NCBI GenBank assembly: GCA_902806575.1 | Contig: CADCXD010000004.1 | Coordinates: forward strand, 3,534,001 to 3,598,000 | Source of the DNA: Jackrogersella multiformis | Lineage: Eukaryota > Ascomycota > Sordariomycetes > Xylariales > Hypoxylaceae | Length of the DNA: 64,000 nt | Direction of reading: 5' to 3' | Shown: positions 11,333 through 23,271 of the stretch, piece after piece | Position numbering within the stretch: position 1 is the first letter of the stretch | Layout: every line of letters starts with the position of its first letter | The notes under the pieces: generated by a model | The model's database searches: none | What the model saw: the letters and a program-made list of their open reading frames with translations, nothing else | What the model was told of the DNA's origin: nothing | Translations under genes and position numbers: made by a program

Positions 11333-11969
11333 GCGGTGCAACTATTCGTGGAACCTTGGGAAGCCACCGAGTCTCATCCTCGGACCTGCTTCGAATTAAA
11401 AGCCTGCTGTGATTCCTTTAAGAAGCCAGAGAAGGGAGAGAGCAACAACCTTGGAAGATGGAATGAGTTAGGTACCTAGGTACCTTACCTGCGGACAACT
11501 GAATGGATCATTTGCCCAATACATTTTCATCATTTTCATCATTTCATCACACCCGCACCCGCAGTTAAAATACCTAGCCCACCTTACTTCCCCATTGTCT
11601 ACCACCTATTTACCTAGGACCCTTTAACTTACCTACATACATCCATCACCTGGAATATTCTCCATACATACAACACCTGAAATATTACATCTTTTGTCCA
11701 CCTGTCCACCGCCTCATAATATAACCAGTCATAACCATTTACAACGCCGGGATCGTTCCTAATTGAAAACCCAAACCCCAACAAATCAAGTTTTAAAAGC
11801 CGGAATCGAATTCCAATTCGAAGTCCCAGTCTCAGTCTAATATAAACTGGGGTGACTCTAATTGGCCTAATTTAGGTACCCAGTTGGTTGTTAACTGTAT
11901 AAGTTGGAATTGAAAATCGACCTGGACCACCGCCAACGCCAACAGCGCCAACAACGCCAACGGCACCCG

Positions 11970-12035
11970 CTCCCCTTCAAAACCTTGTCCCTTTCTTTTT
12001 CTTCCCTTCCTTCCCCTTCCCGAATTCTCTCTCAT
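11970..12035 (+). promoter_or_regulatory. Pyrimidine-rich tract upstream of pyrG
   Basis: A C/T-rich tract, including CTTTCTTTTTCTTCCCTTCC around 11990-12010, typical of the CT blocks that precede transcription starts of constitutive filamentous-fungal genes. It lies about 0.8 kb before the pyrG ATG, so it belongs to pyrG only if the leader is long or spliced. Confidence 0.3.
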
Positions 12036-12826
12036 CCTCCCCGAACGACGTTTGCTTCATCCCGACTCAATAGGGATTTGGATATATATCACCTAGTTAC
12101 CAAGAGTCTGTGGTTGGTTTCTTCTAGCGAATACCTCCGGCTCCAATAGGACTACTTAGGCGCCTCCGATCTTGATCCAATTCGTTCGGATCCGAGCCTG
12201 CGTACCCTTTTTTCCCGATTCTCAGGCAAACATTTACACCCAGAAGACGAATAGGCCCGACCACCCTAGGTTTCTCAAGACTTGACAGGAGAACAGCATA
12301 TGCACAAGATTGTCGGTCAGCTTCCAGAGTGCGAGGGCGGTCTACCGAGTAGAGGACGGCCTTGAGTCCCTGCGTCCCTGCGCTTCCAGCTTTCAGGTAT
12401 GTTCGGTTTCTCCTCAATGGAGACATTGCCTCGTGTACCCGTCCCTATCTACCGTGTTTCATATCAAGAGATCCATCTAGTCATATACATATATGAAGAC
12501 CGCTCTGGATCGCAAAATATATATAGCTTGATTCATTTTACTGTCCACCTCGCCCTTCAACTAATTAGACATTCTCGTCTCTTCTATATGGTCAATTGAC
12601 ATCATATAGCTCCACTACGCCCAGGGTTCTCGCCCAACCGCCGATCGCTGCCCCTCGATAGACCCTCCTGTCGGTAGAGCCCGATCGGGTCAACGTGTTC
12701 GCCGGAATTCTGCTAGCCATAATTATTAGCGTTGTCATCTCTTGGTCATTTCGAGTCCTGCCTCGCGCCTTTAAGGAAAGGAAAGAACTAAACAATCTAA
12801 CAAAAACCACCACCAATTGATTTGCT

Positions 12827-13987
12827 ATGTGCTCAGATTCGGACCGCCACCCTACGTTCAGGGCGAGCTTCGCCGAAAGAGCCAGCAATGCCTCCCATCC
12901 GCTAGCCAATTACCTATTCCGCCTCATGGAATTGAAGAAGTCAAACCTATGTCTTAGTGCCGACGTTACCTCCGCTCGCGAGCTTCTCACCTTGGCCGAC
13001 AGAATGGGTCCGTCTATTGTCGTACTCAAGACGCATTACGATCTCGTCGCCGGATGGGACTACCATCCACAAACCGGTACTGGTGCGAAGCTGGGTGCCC
13101 TTGCGAGGAGACATGGTTTCCTCATCTTCGAAGACAGAAAATTTGGCGACATTGGCAGCACGGTTCAATTACAGTACACGGCCGGCAACGCTCGCGTTAT
13201 CGACTGGGCACACATCGTAAATGTCAACATGACCCCCGGGAAGGCAGCAGTTACCGCGCTTCAACAAGCAGCCGCGCGGTGGCGTTCACGTGTCAACTAT
13301 GAAGTGAGAACGTCCGTCTCCGTCGGCACTCCAGTTTCGGATTCCTTCGACGAGGAGGCGGATGAGCCTTCTACACTCGCGCATTTGCCGGCACCGAAGG
13401 ACATCCCGTCCCCGTCGGGCTTGCGTAGCGACTATAACATTCCTAACAATGGTAGGAAAGGCAGCATTGTGTCCATCACGACCCTCACGCAATCTTTCGA
13501 GCCGGTAGACTCGCCCCGCTTTGTCAACGGCATTGCCGAGAGCGACGAGATGGTATTTGCAGGGATCGAGGAGCCCCCCTGGGAACGAGGGCTCCTGATA
13601 TTAGCACAAATGTCAAGTTTGGGGAACCTCATGACGAAGGAGTACACGCAAGCCTGTGTTGAAGCTGCCAGAGAGCACAAGGACTTTGTGATGGGTTTTG
13701 TCTCGCAGGAAACACTTAACAGCCAACCGACGGATAACTTTATCTCCATGACACCAGGTTGCCAACTGCCCCCCGACGAGGACGAGGATGAGGACGAAGG
13801 TGACCTCGAAGGTGACGGTCTCGGACAACAGTATAATACGCCTTCAAAGCTTGTTGGGCTGGATGGCTGCGACATCGTCATCGTTGGACGAGGTATTCTC
13901 AAGGCGGCCTCTCCGCAAGGGGAGGCTGAACGATACCGGAGGAAAGCGTGGAAGGCATACCAGAGCCGGATAGGGAAACATACATGA
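12827..13987 (+). CDS. pyrG: Orotidine 5'-phosphate decarboxylase
   Basis: Single exon, 386 residues. The enzyme decarboxylates OMP to UMP, the last step of de novo pyrimidine synthesis, in the cytosol. The family core is clear: LCLSADVTSARELL, then VVLKTHYD, and the catalytic block FEDRKFGDIG with Asp103, Lys105 and Asp108, followed by IDWAHIVNVNM. The last strand and phosphate-binding loop appear as DIVIVGRGI. Compared with yeast Ura3 (267 residues), there are insertions of about 90 residues after the TIM-barrel middle and an acidic Asp/Glu run near residue 315, which is the usual form in filamentous ascomycetes. The ATG at 12827 begins an N-terminus (ending in NYLFRLMELKKSNLCLSAD) that fits homologues. 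Confidence 0.96.
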   Translation: MCSDSDRHPTFRASFAERASNASHPLANYLFRLMELKKSNLCLSADVTSARELLTLADRMGPSIVVLKTHYDLVAGWDYHPQTGTGAKLGALARRHGFLIFEDRKFGDIGSTVQLQYTAGNARVIDWAHIVNVNMTPGKAAVTALQQAAARWRSRVNYEVRTSVSVGTPVSDSFDEEADEPSTLAHLPAPKDIPSPSGLRSDYNIPNNGRKGSIVSITTLTQSFEPVDSPRFVNGIAESDEMVFAGIEEPPWERGLLILAQMSSLGNLMTKEYTQACVEAAREHKDFVMGFVSQETLNSQPTDNFISMTPGCQLPPDEDEDEDEGDLEGDGLGQQYNTPSKLVGLDGCDIVIVGRGILKAASPQGEAERYRRKAWKAYQSRIGKHT

Positions 13988-15170
13988 GGATAGGCAGGCG
14001 TTTGGAACTACCTAGGTACGCGGATCTATATCAAGCATGGATGAAATACTTCGTCCCGGAGCCTGGAGTTATTTTGGCTTTGTACAAGATAGTCATCATT
14101 ATCAGGGAAGTCTGGCGGAGAAAAAAATTGAAGGGGGCTTTAAGGAAGTTAGCAAGCCACATCGAATGATACACAACAACGAGGTTTATTGGCAACAGCT
14201 TTGGGGGGTAATGACAGCAATATTCCCAAGTTCCAGCCACAGCCATTATGAAGTTTCGAGGTGTATATGATGAACCGCTAACGTGTGCGAATCTCTTCGA
14301 ATCTTTTCTATACTACCTAGGAATATAGAGGATAAATCTACCTACTGGGTAATAGGTAGGTCTACTAATATTTTTCTTTTAAAGTGTGTACCTTTAAAAT
14401 CTCTAATCTTAATATGGACTGATGGAGTACCTACCTAGTAGCTGGGGTTTTGTATCCATATATAAGCCTCGGGAACAACGGTGTTAGCGGGGAAAATCCG
14501 TAATGGCATGTGTTCTTAGGTAGTTAGCCAGGGTATGTAACGGCTAATAGAAACACTAACAGGCGTCGAGGTCATTAAGGTTCTGTGAATGAATGGATAG
14601 AAGATGGTGGGGGTTCCCACTTCGTACAATAATACTACGCAACTTCCAGTCTTAACATCCTATCTGCCTGCCTGGCATTCACAAGGAATAAGGAAAGAAT
14701 GACAGGGGACGATAGGACCCCGTATGCTTGAATAAGTAGAAAGAGGTACCTACATTCATGGTAAGATCTCAACACTGAAGTGCCAGATTACTACCTGTTC
14801 ACATGTAGCTGGTAGCTGCAGGGGCGGCCGTCTGTCGAAACTTACCTCCCTACAAGTTAGGTACCTAGGGTATATACCTACATCCTTACCTTAGGTAGGT
14901 AGGAGGTAGGTAGAAACTTTGGAACCTTGGAACAATCTTCGCATTACATTGCCCATTACCCATTACCTTACGGTCCAATTCTCACCGCGCAATTCCCGTG
15001 AACGACCGGGACCAAACAATTTTTCTAATACTACTACAAACTACAAACTACCTACTACATATTACATATTACATATTACATATTACATACATATTTACCC
15101 CTCAGCCTTGATCGGGTCGGATCGCCTCGCCATAGCATATTTCGAACTTGCCTACTTCCCTCTCATCGCC
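13988..15170. other. Intergenic between pyrG and a Zn2Cys6 regulator
   Basis: Contains several CCTAGGTA motifs (about 14010, 14316 and 14860-14912) and a run of ATTACAT units just before the regulator. No coding exon was seen; an open frame overlapping the pyrG 3' end at 13948-14169 lacks any domain. Confidence 0.5.
15055..15090. repeat. ATTACAT tandem repeat
   Basis: Four to five tandem copies of ATTACAT in the probable 5' leader of the Zn2Cys6 regulator gene, about 80 bases before its ATG. Confidence 0.9.
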
Positions 15171-17652
15171 ATGTCTGCCGCCGAAGTGGATGAGAACGTC
15201 GTCCAGATGGATGACGATAAAGCAAATCACGAGGTCAATGGCAAAGCACCACCTCGCAAACGCAGGAGGATTGTGATTAGCTGTACCGAGTGTCACAGGA
15301 GGAAGCAGAAGGTGATAAGAGCTCTTCACATTTACTTATTTATCTATTATTATAACATATCACCATATCACCATATCACAGACCATACCTACCATGATTA
15401 CTAATGTTCTTCCCAGTGCGACCGGAAGATGCCTTGTACGAATTGCGTATCGCGAAATAAGGAATCATCATGCCGGTACGAGACTGGAACTCCGCTTACG
15501 AAGCCCGACCGGAAAGGCTCTTCCCAGAGCGGCAATGAACGCTCGCCCGAACTGATCGAGACCTTACCTATCAAGACCGCAGATTTCGGTTACTCTTCCA
15601 ACAGTGCGTCCACTCTCGGGATATTGCGCAAGATCGAAGGCGAGGGAGAACGGTTGCCAGGAATGCCGTCCGAGAACTTTGACGGGAGTACTTTTGGTAT
15701 GCGTGAGCGATACAAGACCTTGATCCGTCAGTTACCCGCGAGAACCTATGTCGAAAAGCTGGCAGACCTCTACTTCCGGGATATCAATTGGCAGTACTTT
15801 AGCATCGATGAACCTACCTTTCGAAGGTTGATGGAGCAATGGTATAGTACGCCATTCAACGTTCTATCAACCTCGGGTCCCCAAGCCTTAGACCCCATGT
15901 TAAGGGCCTTCCCGGCTCTTCTGTTCCAAATGCTAGCTTCCTCTCTTCTATACCTCCCTGAGGGATCTGAGGAGACGTTTGAGTCGTTGAAGTACACGAG
16001 CAACATGACTTTCGAAGACCTAGCGTTCGACTATAGTGAGTCGGGTATCTCCATATTGTCACTTTTAGGCAAGCGTCAGATGTCCATCATAACCGTACTA
16101 GCTGGTTGGGTGAGGGCTGCTTTCCTCAAGTATACCGGCATGGTTACCGAAGCTGTGAGTCGCCACTCCTGTTATACCCGACTATTCGCCTATTCTAACA
16201 TCCTGGCAGTGGCATCAAGTGGGAACAAGCATTCGAGATGCGCAAGAGATTGGTCTCCATCGTGATCAGATGGATCCTCAGCCGAGTGCAGAGGATTCGA
16301 CGGAGGAGGCCTTAGAAAAGATGTGGATGGCACAGAGCCGACGGAGAGTCTGGATGACTCTCCTCGGCTGGGACTTGCATACAGGCGCCGTACTCGGCAG
16401 GCCTACCAGCGTAGATTTCCGCCTAGTGAGTCGGAGTCTCCCGGTCGATTCTCTCATCCCAAAGGATACAAGAAAGTCGCCTATAATGCAACGTGGTGAG
16501 AACGATCCGCCCACGCCTCTGACACGAGCCATGTGGTCTTGGGAAATCATGCGTCCATTGCGAGATATTCTTGACCTAGAGAAAGAAGGGCCCTTCCCGA
16601 AGGATTTCTCTAAAGTCGAAAGGATCCACCAAGAGCTACTAGATCTTCAAGCCAGAACCCCGCCGCCCTTCCGCCTGCAGAACCCGGATACACGGTTCGA
16701 TGACCTTCCGGAATGTCGGTGGCTGCCTTTTGTACGGCCAACTCTACCCCAACTTATCTCTTTTGACATCATGGCGCTACACCGCCCATACGTCTTCACA
16801 CGAGTTACCAGCCGTCACGAAGCGCTTAAAGCAAGTTTAGATATGCTAGAAGCGCAGAAGATGTACTTCTCTATGCTGAGCCCGCAACAGCATAAGACGT
16901 TTACTCTCTTCTTTGGCACATTCGATGCCGTCATCATGATAGCGTCCATCTATATATTGTTCCCGAGAGAGCATGCGGAGCTGTTGTCGACAGCGCGGCA
17001 ACACTTTGCGTGGGCGATCGAACGCTTTGAGAAGATGGCTATTCGAAACCGGCTCGCACAAGCCGCACTAGGAGTGCTGCGTGCCATTTATATCCGCTTT
17101 AAGAAGGCTGTGGGTTACACTTGCTGCATAACCCAGGGAACTAGCGAGGTGGGCGGCAGCACGACGAGCTGTAGTGCACCATCTAGTAGTTCTTCCGATA
17201 TGCAGACACCCAACTCTGTATCGGAACCCGCCTCTCAGAACCCAAGTATTGCGTCGCATACAGCCACCTCCTCTACGTTGCCCACGGCGACGGAACGAGG
17301 CGGCAGTGTCGGCTCCAGCATAGGATTGACGCCCGCCTCGGGGGCCGACAATAACGTGTTCGCGAATGCGGATTGGTCGTTCCCAACCGATTTCGACTTT
17401 AGTTCGATCACGCCGATGTATCCTCTGGGGGATATCGCATACAACGACCTAACGGCCATACCCGGCGGCGATGTAACGTCGACGACCTGGCCGGAGACTT
17501 TCGCGGCCACGACGATGAGAACCGATGGCCTCCCCACCAATAGTATACCGACCAGCTCCGCGGGAGAGGAGCAGCCGTCGACGTGGCAGTTCGGCGGCGA
17601 GTTCGGCAACGACACGCTATGGAATATATTAAACCAATTTCCTACTTACTGA
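15171..17652 (+). CDS. Zn2Cys6 transcription factor with fungal_trans domain
   Basis: Three exons, 15171-15311, 15417-16154 and 16210-17652, give 773 residues with phase-0 junctions. The binuclear zinc cluster is split by intron 1: Cys38, Cys41, Cys48, Cys54, Cys57 and Cys66, spaced C-x2-C-x6-C-x5-C-x2-C-x8-C, preceded by a basic PPRKRRR segment. The fungal-specific middle homology domain is seen across intron 2 as WHQVGTSIRDAQEIGLH, then RRRVWMTLLGWD and the LGRPTSVD block. The C-terminal 200 residues are Ser/Thr/Gly-rich and probably form an activation region. It is a nuclear DNA-binding regulator; the target pathway cannot be read from the sequence. Confidence 0.92.
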
Positions 17653-20600
17653 CGAGGCCGGAACGGTATTTCTTTAATGTCGGACGTCGGATGTTGAAGG
17701 CTGAATGCTCGAATGATACACGGCAGATACCTAGGCAGAAACTAACCGTTTTTGTAAGTAAAATAAATGATTCAAAACGATGATATCCCAACTCCTAGGT
17801 CAGCGTGTTGGTTCAAATGACGAGGGGATACGAATTTACTAATATACTTGGGTGTTCTTTTTTTGTTTTGGCTGTTTTGTTTTGTTGTTTTAAAACTTGA
17901 ATCTGAGAAATGTGCCCAAACCTAGGAAGAAGTGTCCCGAAATTCAAGTTTCGTGTCTAGGTAATGTAGGAGGAAGTAGATGCGGTTGGCTCTTCTTAAG
18001 GTAGGTAGGTAGGTAGACGTGCTGGGCCTCTTAGCTGCCTGGCTTGGCTGCTTAAGTCCGAAACTGGCGCTGTTATGCCCGACGGCTTTTGCCTATCTGG
18101 GCCTGGGCCTGGGCCTGGGTCTGGGGTATTCGTTCGTCCGTTCGTATGTTCGGTCCTTGGTACCTTGGGTGGTCGGTTGGTCGGTGTCGTTTTCTAGGCT
18201 GCTGGTGGGGTTGTGCTCGGGGCGAGGTAGGTGGTGTAGGGTGTAGGTTGTAGGTAAGTAAGTGATAGATTGAAAAGATAGGTAGGTAGGTAGAGGTATA
18301 TTAGGCTTTTGTATAGTACTGTGTTTTATGGAGGTAGAGCGTGTATGGGGGTAGGTGTACATATATACGTCTAATGCTTTAGGTATAAACTGAGGCCACA
18401 CACTTACACCTAGGTTAGGTTAGTAAAGGAGCTGGGCGTGTGGTGCATCATGATACGATATAACTACCTAGGTTAAATACATTGCGCTTCAGCTAACTTG
18501 TGAAGATGGAATATGGTGTTTATTTAATATGGAATGTCCGAACTCTTGTATGCCTGTCAAGCAAGTTAGGTCCTTAATCTGTGCTGTGGAAGCTGGCTTG
18601 TTCCGTTTCTTCTTCCTTGTCTTCTTATTCCTCTTTTCTCTACCATGCGTCTTTGAGAGTTCTTCAGCTAATGTGCCCGCTGCTAGTATCACACTTGCAT
18701 GGCTAACCTATCTGCTTGGGATTGGTTTTTCTATATCAAGATTTAGGATGTTATTTTCTTGTTTTAAAGGATAGCCCTTGCGTGTACTTGAACGATAAGC
18801 TGTATTGTGAAATCGTGAGGGTTTCGTTTCCTGCTCCTAAGAGGTAGGCTAGGTAGGTATAAAGTACAGAATACAATAAGACGAGGGGTGTTAAGAGGCT
18901 ATATAAAGGGGGAGTTGCTGTCATTATTTGAGCGTGTAACGGACTAAATTTCTCGTGTTTTGTATACTCTTATATCCAGCCTACTTGTGAATATATTTCA
19001 ACCACGCCCCCAGGAAGAAGCCTTGTACATAATTATTAATAGATACCATTACTCGGTGAAAGATTAACCTAGGCATTTTAATAACTAGCTACTTAAGTAA
19101 ACTATTGTAAGAGCTTTCTCGATATTAATCTCACTTGATTATACATAACGTAACTTAAATATGTGTCACTTAAATTATGAAGTTGTCTATTTTGGTTTAT
19201 ATTCGTATGACTGTTAACCTAATTATTATTTAACAGTCACCATAATAATAGTATAAAAAGGGCGTCTATGCTAACTTAATTATATATATTCTCACAATGA
19301 AAGATAAATCTACAATTTGTATTCTTGCCGAGTAGATCAAGTCTCGGCGACAGTCCTGTGTTATTTTCTTGTTCTTCTGTTTGTCTTTCTTATATTATGC
19401 TAAGCTGCTGAGTATAATATACCTAACTTAGGTAAATAATATGAGAATATTTCCAGTATTGTCTATCGTAAAAAACTCACAGATCCCACTGAAGATCTTT
19501 TATAATTATCTATTATATACAGTATGTTGCATTCTTCTTAGTACGAAGACATAAATCAACTCACACAGATCGCATTCGCAATATTTGTAATGTTCAAATA
19601 AAGTAATCAATGTTACATATAAATCTCATGGTCAAGTCTTTCATTAACTATTGCTTGAATAAGTTGCACTTTTAGGTGTTAGTTGTCGAGTGATGTTATA
19701 AGATGTTACAACTCGCCGAGGTTTAAATAGCAACCAAACTAACAAGTTACATAAATATTGTTCTATGAAGCACTGCAGCAAATGCAGTATTAATGTTAAA
19801 ATGGGCTTGTGCTTGTGTTACTTAGTATGCAAGCTAGCTCTGTATAGTGACAGTTGTGGCTGTATCCACTGAAAATATTCCAATAATGTGGAACATATAC
19901 CTTACTTTAGGTAGGTATTTACATGTAACTACCTAGGTACCTTAGTATTATGCATGACGGTAAAGCCGATGGCTTGCATGTTATACAGCATTAATTCAAA
20001 TTAGTCATGCATTCTACTGGTGGGAGCTCTTCTCTCTTATTTGATAGATATTTTGAATATGATCCTGAGGAATTATGCATGACTAAAATATCAACATGAT
20101 AGGCAGTTGTCCTATGGTCCTACATGTGGTGGAGGTGAATGTGACTACCTAGGTACCTAGGTCCTAAGAAGATTAGCGTTAAGATTAGCGAGGCCTCTCC
20201 CGTCAGCCATATGCAAGATTGTGGGACTTTCAGGGGTGCTGACGCCAAGGTTGGAAAGATCCATGGCCCAGGATGGGGAGATACCTATGATAATAAGTAC
20301 CTAGGTACCTAGGTATCAATGATCCAATGGAAATCCCGGTAAGTATTCCTCCCGATGATATCAATTCTTCCGAAAATAGTTAAATACGTAGAATATATTG
20401 CAAAGATCTAATATCATGCTCGTTTGCTTGTAACAGCTTTCATGTTGATTGTGTCGATATTGGTTAGCTACCTAGTGTGCGGGCGTGGATAGTGATGAGG
20501 AGATTGTCATACAACAGTTCGCGAAGGAAACGAATTGGATTGGGTACGTTATCCCGGAAATTTAAGATGGTAATCGATAGAAGGAGGAGAAGCCGTATGT

Positions 20601-21479
20601 GTTGTACCTACCTAGGTAGATACCGTATGTAAGGTGCGAATTACCTGACTGCCTGCCCTTAAAGATGAATTACACAGGTAGGTACCTAGGTATTATAGGT
20701 AGTCGCTACTTCTGTACCTAGCTTCAGCTAATAGCCAATGGTTCGTCGTACCTACCTAGAATAGGGCTGCTAGCTTTAGGGAGATCTCCAGGGCGGCGGG
20801 ACTTGCGCTAAGACATCCCTGATATGTATGTATAGTGGGGTTAACGACCCCAGACTTTGGATGATGAACAAGGTAGGTGCGAGTTTGGTCCTCCCCACTT
20901 TATTTTTACAGCTTCCAGGTTCTAGGTACTATATCATATCAACTCGAGCTTCTGTCTCGTCTACCTCGATACCTCGAACATCTTCGTCTTTACTTTCACA
21001 CTAATACTTCTTCTCTGATAAACATTACACCAGCATACAAAGTTGACCATCTTCTTAGATCAAAACTACATTCCTAAAATCACACATCCTTCGTCTTTAC
21101 TTCTTTACTTCTTTCTAGTTATTGTCTACTACAATATCGTTCTGGTACATACATACAACCCGCACACAAGCTTCAAGAGTGATCAACAACGAGCTGTGAA
21201 ATCTGCAATTGAAAAATCGTTGCTAACGAGGTTTGAATTTAACAATACTGACTACAAGCCGCGACTTCAGCTTTACGCTCTAACTATTTCTACTTCGGTC
21301 GTCTACCAAGGTACCGACAGGTAATTCTTACACTTAACACCACGTCCCACCTCTTCTATTCTTCCATCCTCCTAGTTTTACCATCTCCCCCATCACATCC
21401 CATCGTTCTTCAATATCTCCGTTGCACACATTTACTACATTCACTTAGTCCTGGCCTTGGCCTTGAAAACCGTGCCAAC
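17653..21479. other. Long gene-free, AT-rich region
   Basis: About 3.8 kb with no convincing gene. The left part has GGTAGGTAGGTAG runs and a short GGGCCT repeat near 18100-18125; the middle (about 18900-20100) is AT-rich with a 10-base-pair inverted repeat at 19208-19239 followed by a TATAAAAAG. CCTAGGTACC motifs recur near 19930, 20150, 20300 and 20680. The last 600 bases probably hold the promoter and leader of the CCCH gene. Confidence 0.5.
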
Positions 21480-23271
21480 ATGGCTTCGACTGGCAATGGA
21501 GTAAACGGAACGCAGGGAGTTGTGTCCTTTCTTAATCGATACCAGCAATATGAAGTCGACAAAGAGAGGACGGATACTCTAATTAAGGTATGTATATTGA
21601 TAACCTCACCTGTGTAAAATTATAACCGTTCTTGTTTGTCGATTGACCTCTTACCTATCTCTAGGACCTTTTGATCCACAACGAGACTGTTGAGTCTCGG
21701 TACATTAGAGAGATTCACTCTCTTCGCCAGCAACTGAGTGACACGCGCTTAGACTTGAAGGCATCTACGAAGTCTTATAAAGAGTACAAACATCGTGTGA
21801 TTGACTTAGAGACCCGATTGGGATACACTCCCGTATGTATTACACATGCCTAGAACACAATTCTCTTTTCAAGACACCATATCTGACACATGCCTTTAGG
21901 AACTTAACCCTTACGTCGTGGTTCTTATAGATGGAGATGGACTTATCGTAAGCTTCGATCCCGACTTTGTTTTCTTGTCTACCTAGGTACCTAGTTAACT
22001 AACTCTCGTTCGACTCCAGTTTAAGGACAAATATTTCAAGGACGGTGCCGATGGAGGGCGAAAGGCAGCCTGTGATCTTCGCAATACCATAGCCGAGAAT
22101 GTCGCCTACTTGAGCGACGCTACTACCATCGGCATTTTGGTCAAGGTAGTTGCCAATGTTCCATCCCTCAGCAAAGCTATGAAGCGTGAAGGCTGGGTTA
22201 GTAACGAAACCGCCCTGTATGAGTTTATCTCCGGTTTCAATCAAGAGGAGGCGGATTTCAGCTTTGTCGATGTTGGTTACGGCAAGGACCGGGCGGAGCC
22301 CAAAATACTGGGTAAGATCTCTCCATATCATGATTTATTGCGTTGGTTGCCCCCTTTTGTGCCCCCATTGTCTAACTATATGAACAGAGAGCGCGAGATT
22401 CCATCTCCGCAATCTCAATTGTAGACAGGTGTTGTTGGGTATCTCCCACAATCCGACCTATGCCTCGTCCCTAGCCGACATCGCCACTGGTGAGAATAGG
22501 CAGCGGATCAAGATTCTCGAGGGTTCTCCGGCAGCTGAGGAGATTGTTGCCACCAGGGTTCCGATTATAAGCTTCTATACCGTTTTCCGCCGTGAGAAGC
22601 TCTGTATAAAGGAGCCAACTATCAACTCAACCTCGTTGGTTCCATCTAACGGCGCGTCCTACGCCGCCATCACGCAAACAAAGGGGACTGGTCCACCCCC
22701 GCAGATCACATTGCCGATTTCTCTTAAGAAAACGGCGGCCGCAGCGCGTCCGGCACGTCCAAGTAAACCACTACTCCAGCCACTGCCGGCCCCTGCCTGG
22801 AACCCGGGTCGTCGTGGTCTTGACCCAGCAATTACGGTGAACCCTATTGTCTTGGATCGCATGAAAAAGAGAAAGGTTTCAGACAAGCTCTGCAACAATC
22901 ACTTTCTGCGTGGTCCTTGCTCGAAGGGTGGTGATTGTATGTTTGAGCACAACTATAATCCCACAAAGGATGAGAAGAACGTTATCGCGCTCTTTTCTCG
23001 TTTGAATCCTTGCACTAAGGGTCAGGATTGCGAGACTGAGAATTGCATATACGGTCATCATGTGAGTATTCTTATTGGATCCTTGTCCTTGGAATTTTGG
23101 GGGTTTTATCATCTTTACGACTCGAAGAAGAGTTAGAGGTATCGTCATACTGACTGGTTATAGTGTCCTAGCGTGGTTCACGGCACTTGCGTCCATCCGC
23201 ACTGCAAGTTCCAGGTCGACGAGCATCCTCCAGGAACTAAGTTTAAGCACCCTAGGCCGGCAGAACAGTGA
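21480..23271 (+). CDS. CCCH zinc-finger protein with NYN-like N-terminal domain
   Basis: Six exons (21480-21587, 21665-21832, 21900-21947, 22020-22311, 22388-23061, 23164-23271) join in phase to 465 residues. Residues about 37-90 are a charged helical, probably coiled-coil segment (RYIREIHSLRQQLSDTRLDL). A domain then begins with PYVVVLIDGDGLI and contains an Asp-Gly-Asp and a GGRKAACDLR stretch, resembling NYN/PIN-like nuclease folds. Near residue 373 lies a classical C-x8-C-x5-C-x3-H finger (CNNHFLRGPCSKGGDCMFEH), followed by two further Cys/His clusters (C-x5-C-x4-C-x3-H, and one in the last exon, which also ends in a C-x3-H-like pattern). This points to an RNA-binding protein, possibly an RNase, but catalysis is inferred. 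Orthologues annotated as C-x8-C-x5-C-x3-H proteins occur widely in ascomycetes. Confidence 0.85.

Larger units (their letters stand above)
9302..12826. other. Long gene-free region upstream of pyrG
   Basis: About 3.5 kb without a convincing gene. It is dense in palindromic CCTAGG/GGTACC motifs (around 9876-9925, 10250-10262, 11131-11160, 11281-11332 and 11468-11490), has short tandem repeats, and becomes pyrimidine-rich at 11970-12035. Short overlapping frames on both strands at 10422-10892 show no family resemblance. The 3' part is likely the promoter and leader of pyrG. Confidence 0.5.
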
